Assembly: GCA_030633185.1 (NCBI GenBank) | Contig: DAOVTG010000022.1 | Span: 1 to 18,065, forward strand | DNA from: Deltaproteobacteria bacterium | GTDB taxonomy: Bacteria > Desulfobacterota > Anaeroferrophillalia > Anaeroferrophillales > Tharpellaceae | Reading direction: 5' to 3' | DNA length: 18,065 nt | Shown: piece after piece, positions 7,598 through 16,687 of the stretch | Numbering within the stretch: position 1 is the first letter of the stretch | Layout: the number at the start of each line of letters is the position of its first letter | The notes under the pieces: model-generated | Database searches by the model: none | Seen by the model: the letters and a program-made list of their open reading frames with translations, nothing else | Told to the model about the DNA's origin: nothing | Position numbers and translations under genes: made by a program

Positions 7598-9181
7598 ATG
7601 AATGAGCTAGGTTTTCCGATTATCAGCTTTGTGACCTTCTTTCCGATCTTCGGGGTTTTAATCCTGATGTTTATCGATAAAGACGCGAAAGATACGCTTC
7701 GCGGCACAGCCATGGCTTTTGCCGTGATCGAGTTCTTTATCTCCTTGCCGCTTCTTTTCAGTTTTCAGAACGGCACTGCTGCCATGCAGTTTGTCGAACG
7801 CTATACCTGGGTTGAAAGTGCCGGTTTAAGCTATTTTGTCGGTCTTGACGGTATCAGTATCTGGATTATCATTTTAACTACCTTTCTGACTCCGATCTGC
7901 GTACTCTGCTCTTGGTCCTATATCCAAAAAATGGTCAAAGAGTTCATGATCTGCCTGTTATTGCTTGAAACTGCGATGCTCGGAGCATTAGTTTCCCTTG
8001 ACCTTATCCTCTTTTACGTTTTCTGGGAGTTGATGCTGATTCCGATGTACTTTTTGATTGGGGTTTGGGGTGGAGATAACAAAATCTATGCGGCCGTTAA
8101 ATTCTTTCTCTATACTGCGGCGGGCTCGGTTTTTATGCTCCTGTCGATCTTCTTTCTCTACTATTTGAACCATAAAACCACCGGCGTCTACACCTTTGAT
8201 CTGCTGGAACTCTACAAACTGAATATCCCGGTATCGACTCAGTTCTGGCTCTGTCTCGCCTTTTCCGTCTCGTTCGCGATTAAGGTGCCGATGTTTCCTC
8301 TGCATACCTGGTTGCCGGATGCCCATGTACAGGCACCAACTGCTGGTAGTGTTATTTTGGCCGGTGTTCTTCTGAAAATGGGGACCTACGGTTTCATGCG
8401 CTTTGCGATCCCACTATTTCCCTATGCCAGTCACCAGTTTACACCGGTGATTGCGGGCCTTGCGGTGGTTGGAATAATTTATGGTGCACTGGTCGCCATG
8501 GTGCAGCCGGATATGAAAAAATTGGTTGCCTACTCCAGTGTCAGTCACTTGGGTTATGTTATGCTCGGCATCTTCGCCTTCAATATGCAAGGGGTTCAGG
8601 GTGGACTCTTTCAGATGCTTAACCACGGGATCAGTACCGGCGCACTCTTTTTGATTGTTGGGATGCTCTATGAGCGACGTCATACCCGTATGATCAAAGA
8701 TTTTGGCGGGATTGCCAAGGTTATGCCGATCTATGCAACTTTCTTTATGATAGCGACACTTTCATCAATTGCGGTACCCGGAACCAACGGCTTCGTCGGT
8801 GAGTTTATGATTCTGGTCGGGGCCTTCAGAACTTTTCCCATTCTTGCAGTTATTGCAACATCAGGGGCGATTTTGGGAGCTCTTTATATGCTCTGGATGT
8901 ATCAGCGGGTGATGTTCCAGCCGCTTGATAAAGAGGAGAATAAAGTTTTAAAGGATCTCAATGCCCGAGAGATCGTGACTCTGTTGCCGCTCGCTATTCT
9001 GGTTTTTGTCATGGGCTTTTTCCCCGGATACTTCCTGCGCAAAATGGATGCATCCTGTGATCACTTCTTAAAGACCTACAAACAGCAAGTCGCCATGTAT
9101 GAGCAGGGTTTGGAAGAGGGTGGGGCTAAGTTGGCCGCCGTTCTTGAAGATAATAATTTAAAGAGTACGATGGCCGATTAA
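7598..9181 (+). CDS. nuoM: NADH-quinone oxidoreductase subunit M
   Basis: Antiporter-like proton-pumping membrane subunit, 527 aa (E. coli 509), with about 14 helices. The family motif YVFWELMLIPMYFLIGVWGG contains the conserved Glu144. KVPMFPLHTWLPDAHVQAPT and KKLVAYSSVSHLGYVMLG are also present. AGGGAG lies just upstream of ATG 7598. The 77-nt gap after nuoL holds no evident gene or hairpin. The C-terminal cytoplasmic tail, from about residue 480, is hydrophilic and ends in MAD. Confidence 0.97.
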   Translation: MNELGFPIISFVTFFPIFGVLILMFIDKDAKDTLRGTAMAFAVIEFFISLPLLFSFQNGTAAMQFVERYTWVESAGLSYFVGLDGISIWIIILTTFLTPICVLCSWSYIQKMVKEFMICLLLLETAMLGALVSLDLILFYVFWELMLIPMYFLIGVWGGDNKIYAAVKFFLYTAAGSVFMLLSIFFLYYLNHKTTGVYTFDLLELYKLNIPVSTQFWLCLAFSVSFAIKVPMFPLHTWLPDAHVQAPTAGSVILAGVLLKMGTYGFMRFAIPLFPYASHQFTPVIAGLAVVGIIYGALVAMVQPDMKKLVAYSSVSHLGYVMLGIFAFNMQGVQGGLFQMLNHGISTGALFLIVGMLYERRHTRMIKDFGGIAKVMPIYATFFMIATLSSIAVPGTNGFVGEFMILVGAFRTFPILAVIATSGAILGALYMLWMYQRVMFQPLDKEENKVLKDLNAREIVTLLPLAILVFVMGFFPGYFLRKMDASCDHFLKTYKQQVAMYEQGLEEGGAKLAAVLEDNNLKSTMAD

Positions 9182-9254
9182 CCATATATAAGTTGTATTT
9201 TTTTTTAGAATATAGATTTAATTACTTTTTTATACAAAATATCGGAGGGGAGCG

Positions 9255-10724
9255 ATGGAAATGCTGGAATTTGTTGTCCCGGCACTCAATCTAAAGGCGA
9301 TTCTGCCGCAGTTGTTACTGGCTTTGACGGCGTTGACCGTACTTTTAGTCGATGTTTTTGCCGGCAAAGAGAGTAAGACCTCCTTGGGCGCATTGTCGCT
9401 GATAGGGGTTGCATCTGCCCTGATTGCTCTCTTTATGACTCGCGGGAGTTTTGAATCAGCTTACGCCGGGATGTTGATGGCCGATGGTTTTGGCTTTTTC
9501 ATAACCATGATAGTTTGTGTTGTTACTTTCTTGACAATTCTTGCTTCAATGAATTATGAGCGCATATGTCCCGAAATTAAGGCGGGTGAATATTACTGTC
9601 TTCTGCTCTTTGCCGCTTTCGGTATGTCCTTTATGGGCAATGCCGGTAATCTGATTATGATTTTTGTTGCTCTTGAAACCATGTCGATCTCGATTTATGT
9701 GCTTGCCGGTTTTAAACGTGACGACCTTAAATCAATTGAGTCGGCCCTTAAATATTTCCTTCTTGGTGCCTTTGCTTCGGGATTTCTGCTTTTTGGTTTT
9801 GCCTTGGTTTATGGTGCCAGCGGCACCCTCGACATTGTTAAACTAGGAATCTACTTTACGGCCCATCCCGAGACTTTGCACCATCCCATGGTTATGGGTG
9901 GTATTGCATTGATGACGGTCGGATTCGGCTTTAAAATTGCGATGTTCCCTTTCCATATGTGGACTCCGGATGTTTACGAAGGGGCTCCGACCGTGGTTAC
10001 CGGTTTTATGGCAACCGGTGTTAAAGCAGCCGCTTTTGCCGCCTTGATCAGGGTTTTCTTTGTCGGTTTTGCGCCGTTGCAGGCTGATTGGACGGCAATA
10101 ATGTGGCTTGCTGCTCTATTAACCATGACCATTGGTAATTTGGTTGCGATATGCCAGACCAATATTAAAAGGATGTTGGCCTATTCCAGTATCGCCCACG
10201 CCGGATACCTGTTGATTGCTTTTGTCGTCGGTACTGACCTGGCTCGTTCGGGTGTCCTTTTTTACCTGCTCGCGTATGCTTTTGCCAACATCGGTGCTTT
10301 TTCTGTTATCTCGGCGATGGGCAGAAAAGGTGAAGAGTACACTGAACTAAGTGACTTTGCCGGAGTCGGTTTCAAATATCCGCTTCTTGGTTTGATGATG
10401 ACCGTTTTCATGTTTTCAATGGCCGGGATCCCGCCGGCGGCCGGTTTCATGGGGAAATTCTTTATCTTTTCGGAAGCTATTAAATCCGGTTATATCTGGC
10501 TCGCAGTATTCGGCGTTATCAACAGTGTTATTTCTCTCTATTACTACCTCGGGGTTATCGTTCGGATGTACTTCCAGGAACCGGAACGCGAAATCAATAT
10601 TATCGCTCCTGCCGGTACCATGATTGTAGCCCTCTCTTTAGCAGCTTTCGGTGTCCTGCAGATGGGTATGTTCCCTTCATACATCTGGAACCTGGCCCGG
10701 GAATCAGTCAAAATGATTATGTAA
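9255..10724 (+). CDS. nuoN: NADH-quinone oxidoreductase subunit N
   Basis: Third antiporter-like subunit of complex I, 489 aa (E. coli 485), with about 14 membrane helices. IFVALETMSISIYVLAGF carries the conserved Glu141. KIAMFPFHMWTPDVYEGAPT and IKRMLAYSSIAHAGYLL are classic NuoN motifs. The start ATG 9255 is 6 nt after GGAGG. ATG 9261 is possible but poorly spaced. The 73-nt gap before it is very AT-rich and contains a run of nine T (9198-9206) without a stem. It is the last gene of the operon and is followed by a terminator. Confidence 0.97.
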   Translation: MEMLEFVVPALNLKAILPQLLLALTALTVLLVDVFAGKESKTSLGALSLIGVASALIALFMTRGSFESAYAGMLMADGFGFFITMIVCVVTFLTILASMNYERICPEIKAGEYYCLLLFAAFGMSFMGNAGNLIMIFVALETMSISIYVLAGFKRDDLKSIESALKYFLLGAFASGFLLFGFALVYGASGTLDIVKLGIYFTAHPETLHHPMVMGGIALMTVGFGFKIAMFPFHMWTPDVYEGAPTVVTGFMATGVKAAAFAALIRVFFVGFAPLQADWTAIMWLAALLTMTIGNLVAICQTNIKRMLAYSSIAHAGYLLIAFVVGTDLARSGVLFYLLAYAFANIGAFSVISAMGRKGEEYTELSDFAGVGFKYPLLGLMMTVFMFSMAGIPPAAGFMGKFFIFSEAIKSGYIWLAVFGVINSVISLYYYLGVIVRMYFQEPEREINIIAPAGTMIVALSLAAFGVLQMGMFPSYIWNLARESVKMIM

Positions 10725-10748
10725 TTTAAAAGACTATTATTTAACCTT

Positions 10749-10785
10749 AAAAAAGGGGCATGGAAATTTTCCATGCCCCTTTTTT
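10749..10785 (+). terminator. Rho-independent terminator of the nuo operon
   Basis: A-tract, GGGGCATGGA, a short AT loop, TCCATGCCCC and a run of seven T. The stem is at least 10 bp and GC-rich, extended by A-T pairs on both sides, so it could work in both directions. It lies 25 nt after the nuoN stop and separates the nuo operon from the kinase operon. Confidence 0.93.
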
Positions 10786-10796
10786 TGTCCTCGGAC

Positions 10797-10826
10797 TTGA
10801 CGAGAAAACATAAACACTGTTATAGT
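10797..10826 (+). promoter_or_regulatory. Sigma-70-like promoter of the kinase/cyclase operon
   Basis: TTGACG (10797-10802) and TATAGT (10821-10826) each match consensus at five of six positions and are 18 nt apart. They lie directly after the nuo terminator and about 60 nt before the kinase ATG, predicting a leader of roughly 55 nt. Confidence 0.6.
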
Positions 10827-10858
10827 TGAAATAAGATCATAAAATTCTACCGTTTGGT

Positions 10859-10873
10859 TCCGGTTTTGCCGGA
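10859..10873 (+). promoter_or_regulatory. Small hairpin beside the kinase ribosome-binding site
   Basis: TCCGG-TTTTG-CCGGA forms a perfect 5-bp GC-rich stem that ends 2 nt before the AGGAA ribosome-binding site (10876-10880) of the kinase. It might modulate translation or shield the leader. It is short enough to be chance. Confidence 0.35.
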
Positions 10874-10888
10874 TTAGGAAATACAAGC

Positions 10889-13800
10889 ATGTTTTCAAAA
10901 ATTTATTTTAAAGTTCTAGCCGTAACCATACTAATCATTGCCGGCTATACTGGGGCGATTATTTTCTTTGTTTCTCCAAAGATTGAAGAGCGTGTGATCC
11001 ATCTCGAAGAGGAGACCGGGAAAGCCCATCTACAGGAGATTGCGACGGTTGTTGATACAGCTGCTCGAGAACTTAAGAGTTATGAGCAGAATTCGATTGC
11101 GATGCACAAGGAAGAATTGAAAAATATAACCGAGGTTGCCTTTAAACTTGTTGAAGGGCTCTATAAAGCTTCACAACCTGAGGCAGTCAAAGAGCATATC
11201 CTGAACAAGGTAAATGCTTTTAGAGATAATCTGCTGCGCTATTATGATCAGAGTCAAAAGAATTTTTCTTCCGAGGAGATTAAGCAGATCATAAAAGAGT
11301 TTGTCAGGTTGTATAGATATGATAACGGTGCGGGATATTTTTTTATAAATCAGAATACCTGCAATGTGCTTCACCCTATAAAACCCACTCTGGAGGGGAG
11401 AGATCTGGTTGATTTGAAAGATAGCGACGGCAAATATTTTATCAGGGAGTTTGCTGAGATAGTCAGGACTCGAAACGAAGGTTTTTGTACTTATAAATGG
11501 CCTCATCCAACATTAAATCAGATTGAAGAGAAATTGACCTATGTTTTTTATTTCCCCCAATATGATTGGATTATCGGCACCGGTTTTTATCTCCAGGAGG
11601 TACAACGGAAAAAACAGAAAGAGGCGTTGGAATATATTGTAAACCTGCGCTATGGAGAAAATGAATATTTTTTTATTAGTGACTACAACTCTGTGCTAAT
11701 CGGCCACCCTACCCTGCAGGATAAGGATATGTCGAACGTAAAAGATCCCAATGGAGTCATGATCGTTCCGCCAATGGTTCAGGTTGCCAGAGAGCATGGA
11801 CATGGATTTCATACTTACTCTTGGACCAAGCTGAAGGGTGAAGATCAACTGTATGAAAAACTGAGCTACTCAAAAGATATCAAGGAGTGGGAGTGGGTAA
11901 TTGGTACGGGAATCTATCTCGATAGCATCGAACTTGAAGTAAAAAGAAAAAAGGGCGAATTGATCAAAAGTTTACGCGAATTGTTGACCTCAACAAAAAT
12001 TGGGGAAACCGGTTATATCTATATCTTCGATTCTAATGGAAACATGATAATCCATCCCAATTCCAATATCGAAGGTAAGAATTTTAGCAAACTTAAAAAT
12101 CCGGGCAAAAATAGTTTTATCCTTAATGATCTGATTGATGCTTATAGTTCTGGTGCCAATGTTTTATATTATAAATGGGACAAACCCAAAGATAAAGGCC
12201 GCTATATTTATGATAAGGTTTCATGGATTTATTATAACCAGGATTTTGATTGGTATATCTGCAGTTCGGCCTATATCAGTGAGATAAATTCTACAGCAAA
12301 TCAAATGAAGCAATATATTTGGTTTATATCTTTTGTTCTAGTTTCATTGGCTCTATTGATAAGTGTCTATTTCTTCAAAAAACTGTTTAATCCGATTGAG
12401 ACTCTATCTCGCAAAGCTCTACAAGTAAAAAATGGAGATCTAAGCGTTCGAAGTGAAATTAGTACTGGTGATGAAATTGGTACGTTGGCCCAAACGTTTG
12501 ACGGGATGTTGGATACCATTGAAGAAAATATCAGTACCCTGGATAAGAAGGTAAATGAACGAACCAAAGAGCTGGAGGAGCAAAAGGAAGTTTTTGAAAC
12601 CCTCTTCTATCATACGGCAGATTCGGCGGCGATTATAAAAAGGGGAAAAATTATTGATTGTAATGATGCTGCACTGGAGATGTACAGATGTGGTAGTCGA
12701 GAAGATTTTGATATACCTCACTTTTTACCTCGATTTCAACCGGATGGTCAGGATTCTTTGGGCAGAGGAATTGAAATGGTGAGCATCTGTATGGAGAAGG
12801 GTTCTCATAAGTATGAAGAGCTTCAACTCAGAGCTGATGGCGAAGAGTTTTGGGCTTCAGTTACACTGACCAAGATACGAGTAAAAGGCGAAAATCTGCT
12901 CTACATGGTTATCAGAGATATATCCGAGTCCCAAAAGATAAAAGATGAGTTGCTTGAAGCAAAAGAGAGAGCTGAGGCGGCGACCCACTCAAAATCGGAA
13001 TTTCTGGCTAATATGTCACACGAAATCCGCACACCGATGAATGGCATTATGGGCATGACCCATCTGGTTCTACAGACCGAACTTGATGCAAAACAGAGAA
13101 ATTTTCTGCAAAAAATTGAAAGTTCATCGCAATCTCTTTTGGCAATTATTAACGATATCCTTGATTTTTCCAAGATTGAGGCCGGCAAGTTGGAAATTGA
13201 AAATATCGATTTTGATCTTTTCGAGGTTGTCGATACAGTTGTTGGTCTGGTTGGGTTTAAAACGCATGAGAAAAACCTTGAGTTAATCGTTAGTTACGGG
13301 GTCGATCTTGGTCGGAATTTCAGGGGTGATCCTTTGCGGATCTCCCAGATTTTGACAAATCTGATTGGGAATGCCGTGAAATTTACCGAAGATGGTGAAA
13401 TTGGTCTCTATGTGTATGGAGCCGGAGAAAATCGAGTTCGTTTTGAGGTTAAGGATACCGGTATCGGTATGAGTGAAGAGATGCTGGAAAAACTTTTTCA
13501 TTCATTCTCCCAGGCCGATGGCAGTACCACCAGGAAATATGGTGGTACCGGATTGGGTCTGGCCATTTCAAAACAGCTGGTCGAATTGATGGGAGGTACA
13601 ATCCGGGTTGAATCAAGGGAAGGTGCGGGCAGCACTTTTATCTTTGAGCTTGAACTTATAGCTGTAGTGAAGCCTGAAAAAGAAGCTCCCTCTTTTGCAG
13701 GGAAAAGGGTGTTGATTGTTGATGATAATTCCACTTGGTTGGAGGTTCTGGAAAATCTTCTCCGCACTTTTCGGATTGAGATTACAGTCTCAGATTCCGG

Positions 13801-15127
13801 CCAGGACGCCATTGCCAAGCTCGAAAACTGTCGCGATAAGCCCTTTGACTTGATCCTCATGGATTGGCATATGCCCGGACTTGATGGTATTGAAACCACT
13901 AAGTTGATCAATATCTCATGTGCTTCATCAGGAGGGCCGCCGCCGACGGTTATCATGGTCAGTGCTTTCCGTCAGGAGAGTATTGTTAATCTGGCAAAAG
14001 CTGTTGGTATTCAAACATTTTTACAAAAACCGGTTAATCCATCGGTTCTTCACAATGTTTTGCAGGAAGTTTTTTCAGATGGCGAGCCCACCCTGCACCT
14101 CAATGGCCGGCAGGAGCGGTCAACCTTGAAAAGTGAGCTGTCGGTTTTACACGGTAAGTCAATCCTTTTGACTGAGGATAATATTACAAATCAGGAGATT
14201 GTTCTGGGTTTGCTGGATGGTAGTGGAATCGATATTGATATTGTCGATAATGGCCGGCAAGCTGTGGCATCATGTGGTCGCAAAAGCTACGATTTGATCC
14301 TGATGGATTTGCAGATGCCGGTCATGGATGGCTATGAAGCGACAAAGCTTATTCGCGAAAAGTCGCTGGATATACCGATCATAGCTCTGACGGCCAATGC
14401 CATGGCCGATGATGTGGAAAAAACCCGCCTGGCGGGCATGAATGAACATCTCAATAAACCGATTGATGTGGAAAAATTATATGAGGTACTCTTGCGCTAT
14501 TTAGCCGTAAAAAGCACTGGAGAAGAGCTGAATGGAGGTAGAGAAGAGGCAACGCCTGAGGTTGTATCCACGATTTTTACGTCTGAAAATTTTCAAGTTA
14601 TCGATGTACAAAAGGGGTTAATTCATCTCGCCGGTAACGAAAACCTCTATGTTAAGGTATTGCAAAGTTTTATCGAAGAGTTTCAAGGAGTCAAACTTGA
14701 TCTTGAAGATTATGACGACGCGGCTCGGATCATTCATACTCTTAAAGGTTTGAGTGCCAATATCGGGGCCCAAACCCTGAACCGGATATGTCGGGAGTTG
14801 GAAGAACGGCCGGATGCAGCTCTCTTGCCGCAGTTGTACGATCAACTGCAACAGGTTTTTGATGAAATAGTGAGAAATCTGCCGGCTCAAACCGACGCTG
14901 AAAATGTGCCTGTGGAAGAGATCAGCGATGAGATTTATGCCGAAAAAATTGAGGCTCTCAAAGTTGCCCTTTCTCGAAGACGGACAAGAGAGTGTGCCCC
15001 TATTATTGAAGAACTTAAGCATTGCAAAATTGGACAAGCCCAGAGAGAGTTGTTTGTAGCCTTGGAAGAGCGGCTTAAGGCGAGAGATTTCAAGGTTGCG
15101 GTGGCACTTCTGGAGGGTGATAAATGA
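10889..15127 (+). CDS. Hybrid histidine kinase with triple Cache sensor, two receivers and HPt
   Basis: A 1412-aa membrane sensor kinase. TM1 is at residues 7-28 and TM2 at 477-496, enclosing a large periplasmic region with three tandem Cache-like units (about 143-253, 253-358 and 368-470). Each unit shows a Y[FI][FY]I strand, an HP pair, a Y-x-W segment and an F/W-x-W/Y-I-x-G/S-x-x-Y/I ending. Then follow HAMP (497-550), PAS (570-690), HisKA with SHEIRTPMNG and His711, HATPase with Asn828 and the KDTGIGMS and GGTGLGLAI boxes, receiver 1 (941-1060, Asp992), receiver 2 (1091-1205, Asp1140), and HPt (1235-1330) with His1283 in HTLKGLSANIGA. All phosphotransfer residues are intact, so a full intramolecular relay is expected. 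Cache domains usually bind small organic acids or amino acids; the ligand here cannot be read. ATG 10889 has AGGAA 8 nt upstream. It overlaps the next gene by 4 nt. Confidence 0.95.
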   Translation: MFSKIYFKVLAVTILIIAGYTGAIIFFVSPKIEERVIHLEEETGKAHLQEIATVVDTAARELKSYEQNSIAMHKEELKNITEVAFKLVEGLYKASQPEAVKEHILNKVNAFRDNLLRYYDQSQKNFSSEEIKQIIKEFVRLYRYDNGAGYFFINQNTCNVLHPIKPTLEGRDLVDLKDSDGKYFIREFAEIVRTRNEGFCTYKWPHPTLNQIEEKLTYVFYFPQYDWIIGTGFYLQEVQRKKQKEALEYIVNLRYGENEYFFISDYNSVLIGHPTLQDKDMSNVKDPNGVMIVPPMVQVAREHGHGFHTYSWTKLKGEDQLYEKLSYSKDIKEWEWVIGTGIYLDSIELEVKRKKGELIKSLRELLTSTKIGETGYIYIFDSNGNMIIHPNSNIEGKNFSKLKNPGKNSFILNDLIDAYSSGANVLYYKWDKPKDKGRYIYDKVSWIYYNQDFDWYICSSAYISEINSTANQMKQYIWFISFVLVSLALLISVYFFKKLFNPIETLSRKALQVKNGDLSVRSEISTGDEIGTLAQTFDGMLDTIEENISTLDKKVNERTKELEEQKEVFETLFYHTADSAAIIKRGKIIDCNDAALEMYRCGSREDFDIPHFLPRFQPDGQDSLGRGIEMVSICMEKGSHKYEELQLRADGEEFWASVTLTKIRVKGENLLYMVIRDISESQKIKDELLEAKERAEAATHSKSEFLANMSHEIRTPMNGIMGMTHLVLQTELDAKQRNFLQKIESSSQSLLAIINDILDFSKIEAGKLEIENIDFDLFEVVDTVVGLVGFKTHEKNLELIVSYGVDLGRNFRGDPLRISQILTNLIGNAVKFTEDGEIGLYVYGAGENRVRFEVKDTGIGMSEEMLEKLFHSFSQADGSTTRKYGGTGLGLAISKQLVELMGGTIRVESREGAGSTFIFELELIAVVKPEKEAPSFAGKRVLIVDDNSTWLEVLENLLRTFRIEITVSDSGQDAIAKLENCRDKPFDLILMDWHMPGLDGIETTKLINISCASSGGPPPTVIMVSAFRQESIVNLAKAVGIQTFLQKPVNPSVLHNVLQEVFSDGEPTLHLNGRQERSTLKSELSVLHGKSILLTEDNITNQEIVLGLLDGSGIDIDIVDNGRQAVASCGRKSYDLILMDLQMPVMDGYEATKLIREKSLDIPIIALTANAMADDVEKTRLAGMNEHLNKPIDVEKLYEVLLRYLAVKSTGEELNGGREEATPEVVSTIFTSENFQVIDVQKGLIHLAGNENLYVKVLQSFIEEFQGVKLDLEDYDDAARIIHTLKGLSANIGAQTLNRICRELEERPDAALLPQLYDQLQQVFDEIVRNLPAQTDAENVPVEEISDEIYAEKIEALKVALSRRRTRECAPIIEELKHCKIGQAQRELFVALEERLKARDFKVAVALLEGDK

Positions 15128-16008
15128 TGGTTGGAACGCGAACAATTTTAGTGGTTGATGATACCGTCACCAACCTCGATATTCTGGTTGAGCTGCTCAA
15201 AGATTACGATGTAATCGAAGCTGCCGGTGGAGTTGAGGCTTTGGAGATTGTAGCTGAGGAGGAGATCGATCTGATTCTGCTTGATATTATGATGCCGGTG
15301 ATGGATGGCTATGCGGTTTGTCGTAAACTCAAGGAGATCGAAGAAAGCAAAGATATCCCGATTATTTTCATTACGGCCAGGAGCGATGAAGATGCGATAG
15401 AGAAGGCTTATGATGCGGGCGGGGTTGACTATGTCACTAAACCTTTCAAACCGAAAGAGCTTTTGGCCCGGGTAAAGATTCAGCTGGAACATCAGGAGAT
15501 GATAGAAAAACTTGAATTTCTAGCTTCTCATGACCCGATGACCGGTATTTACAATCGGCGCAAATTCTTTGAATTGGCAAACCGTAAATTTGCTGAGAGC
15601 TCTAAGGATTTATACGTAGCCATGATGGATATTGACAGGTTCAAGAAGATCAACGATACCTACGGTCATCCGACCGGTGACCGGGTGATCAAGGCCGTGA
15701 CCAGGGTTGTCAGTGAAAATATAGATGAAGGTTCGGTGTTTGGCCGGCTTGGGGGTGAAGAGTTTGCGGTTGTCTGTCGCCACTCCTCTCGTGACAATGT
15801 CGTCGAAAGGCTTGAGCTGATCAGGGAAAAGATTGAACAACTGGAGACCAGATCAGCAGGTGGAGAGCTGATTCGCTGTACTATCAGTGAAGGTGTGGCA
15901 AAAGCGGACGAGACCACCGGGAATCTCGATGAGCTTTTACAACGGGCTGATGAAATGTTGTATAAGGCTAAAGGCTCCGGTCGTAACAAAGCGATCTTCA
16001 GGATTTAG
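15124..16008 (+). CDS. Response regulator with diguanylate cyclase (GGDEF) output
   Basis: The 294-aa protein has a receiver domain (residues 7-122; acidic pair Asp12-Asp13, phosphoacceptor Asp54, Thr84 and Lys107) followed by a GGDEF domain (130-292). The signature is GGEEF (210-214), which is catalytically competent, and MDIDRFKKINDTYGHPTGD is also present. The RxxD product-inhibition site expected just before the signature is replaced by DEGS, so feedback inhibition by c-di-GMP at that site is probably lost. The start overlaps the kinase stop (ATGA) and uses a GGAGGG site inside the kinase gene, so translation is probably coupled. The upstream kinase/HPt is the natural phosphodonor. No terminator was recognised after it. 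Confidence 0.95.
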   Translation: MMVGTRTILVVDDTVTNLDILVELLKDYDVIEAAGGVEALEIVAEEEIDLILLDIMMPVMDGYAVCRKLKEIEESKDIPIIFITARSDEDAIEKAYDAGGVDYVTKPFKPKELLARVKIQLEHQEMIEKLEFLASHDPMTGIYNRRKFFELANRKFAESSKDLYVAMMDIDRFKKINDTYGHPTGDRVIKAVTRVVSENIDEGSVFGRLGGEEFAVVCRHSSRDNVVERLELIREKIEQLETRSAGGELIRCTISEGVAKADETTGNLDELLQRADEMLYKAKGSGRNKAIFRI

Positions 16009-16168
16009 GAACTGTCGGTAAGACCTCCGAGCACCTGAACCCCATGCGGATCACCGTCCACCTAAAACCCTTTGTTTTAAGCTATATTTATGATTTACCC
16101 TCTGATACAACCCCACAAAACCACACATAGATTTACAGAATCACAGCCGGTCTTTTATGCCTCTGTAA

Positions 16169-16396
16169 CCCTGTCTGTTCTGGAATGGAGAGTTGCTTGA
16201 CAGTGAGGATAAAGTCTTGGGGCTTGCGTCTACAATGTCCTGGAAAGGAAATATTCCAGACATTGAAATGGTTGAGAAAAAATATGATTCTGGACTAAAA
16301 CTCACTAAGCAGGAGATGCAAAATTATGAGCAACGCATTTTACAACATCCTAAACTCGGGAAATATTTCGTCGATATCAATCCTGCTCGTGCGTGA
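16169..16396 (+). pseudogene. C-terminal remnant of a DDE transposase
   Basis: The frame is open from just after a stop at 16166 to TGA 16396 and has no convincing start or ribosome-binding site. The peptide contains WNGELLDSEDKVLGLASTMS, WKGNIP, YDSGLKLTKQEM and LGKYFVDI. I recognise this pattern as the C-terminal end of some insertion-sequence transposases, possibly ISAzo13-type. Nothing upstream (16009-16168) completes the gene, and no inverted repeats are evident, so this is a dead fragment. The family assignment is from memory and tentative. A short unrelated orphan ORF is the alternative. Confidence 0.45.
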
Positions 16397-16456
16397 TTTA
16401 AACAGAATTTTTGGATGATTTATTTTGGCCAACCGCCTTAAGGGTCGACTCAATCC

Positions 16457-16687
16457 TTATGGTTCGGCTCTTCCTGAACGAGAATCCCGAATCGCATCAA
16501 GAATATCATTGGTGGTTACGCTGGTTTTGATTCCCGGTACATCAAACGGAGAAATTTTCATTGGCTTTTTGAATAAAATTGTAAAAGTCTCTCCACCCCG
16601 GCGCTTGATAATCACCTTTTCTGAACGGGCCATGTCCAGGACGGCTGAAAGTTTTTGGCGAGCTTCTGAATATGTATAAACCTTCAA
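16457..16687 (-). CDS. Phd/YefM-type antitoxin
   Basis: A 76-aa protein starting TYSEARQKLSAVLDMARSE and followed by VIIKRRGGETFTILFKK, the usual N-terminal DNA-binding fold of prevent-host-death antitoxins. The C-terminal part from about residue 42 (ISPFDVPGIKTS...) would be the toxin-binding tail. The start codon is TTG at 16687-16685 and overlaps the toxin stop (TTGA). An ideal GGAGGT lies 6 nt upstream, inside the end of the toxin gene. It is downstream of its toxin, the reverse of the common order. It should neutralise the PIN toxin and, with it, repress the promoter at 17090-17118. Confidence 0.85.
   Translation of the reverse strand: MKVYTYSEARQKLSAVLDMARSEKVIIKRRGGETFTILFKKPMKISPFDVPGIKTSVTTNDILDAIRDSRSGRAEP

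Noticed and set aside
9182..9254. T-run between nuoM and nuoN as a terminator
   Set aside because: There is no GC-rich stem before the T9 tract; it is simply AT-rich spacer.
16009..16168. Possible terminator or gene remnant after the diguanylate cyclase
   Set aside because: Only a weak AAAAC/GTTTT stem near 16060 and short chance frames; no convincing T-tract or protein similarity.
16425..16679. 84-codon plus-strand ORF
   Set aside because: It is antisense to the well-supported antitoxin gene and has no recognisable protein features.
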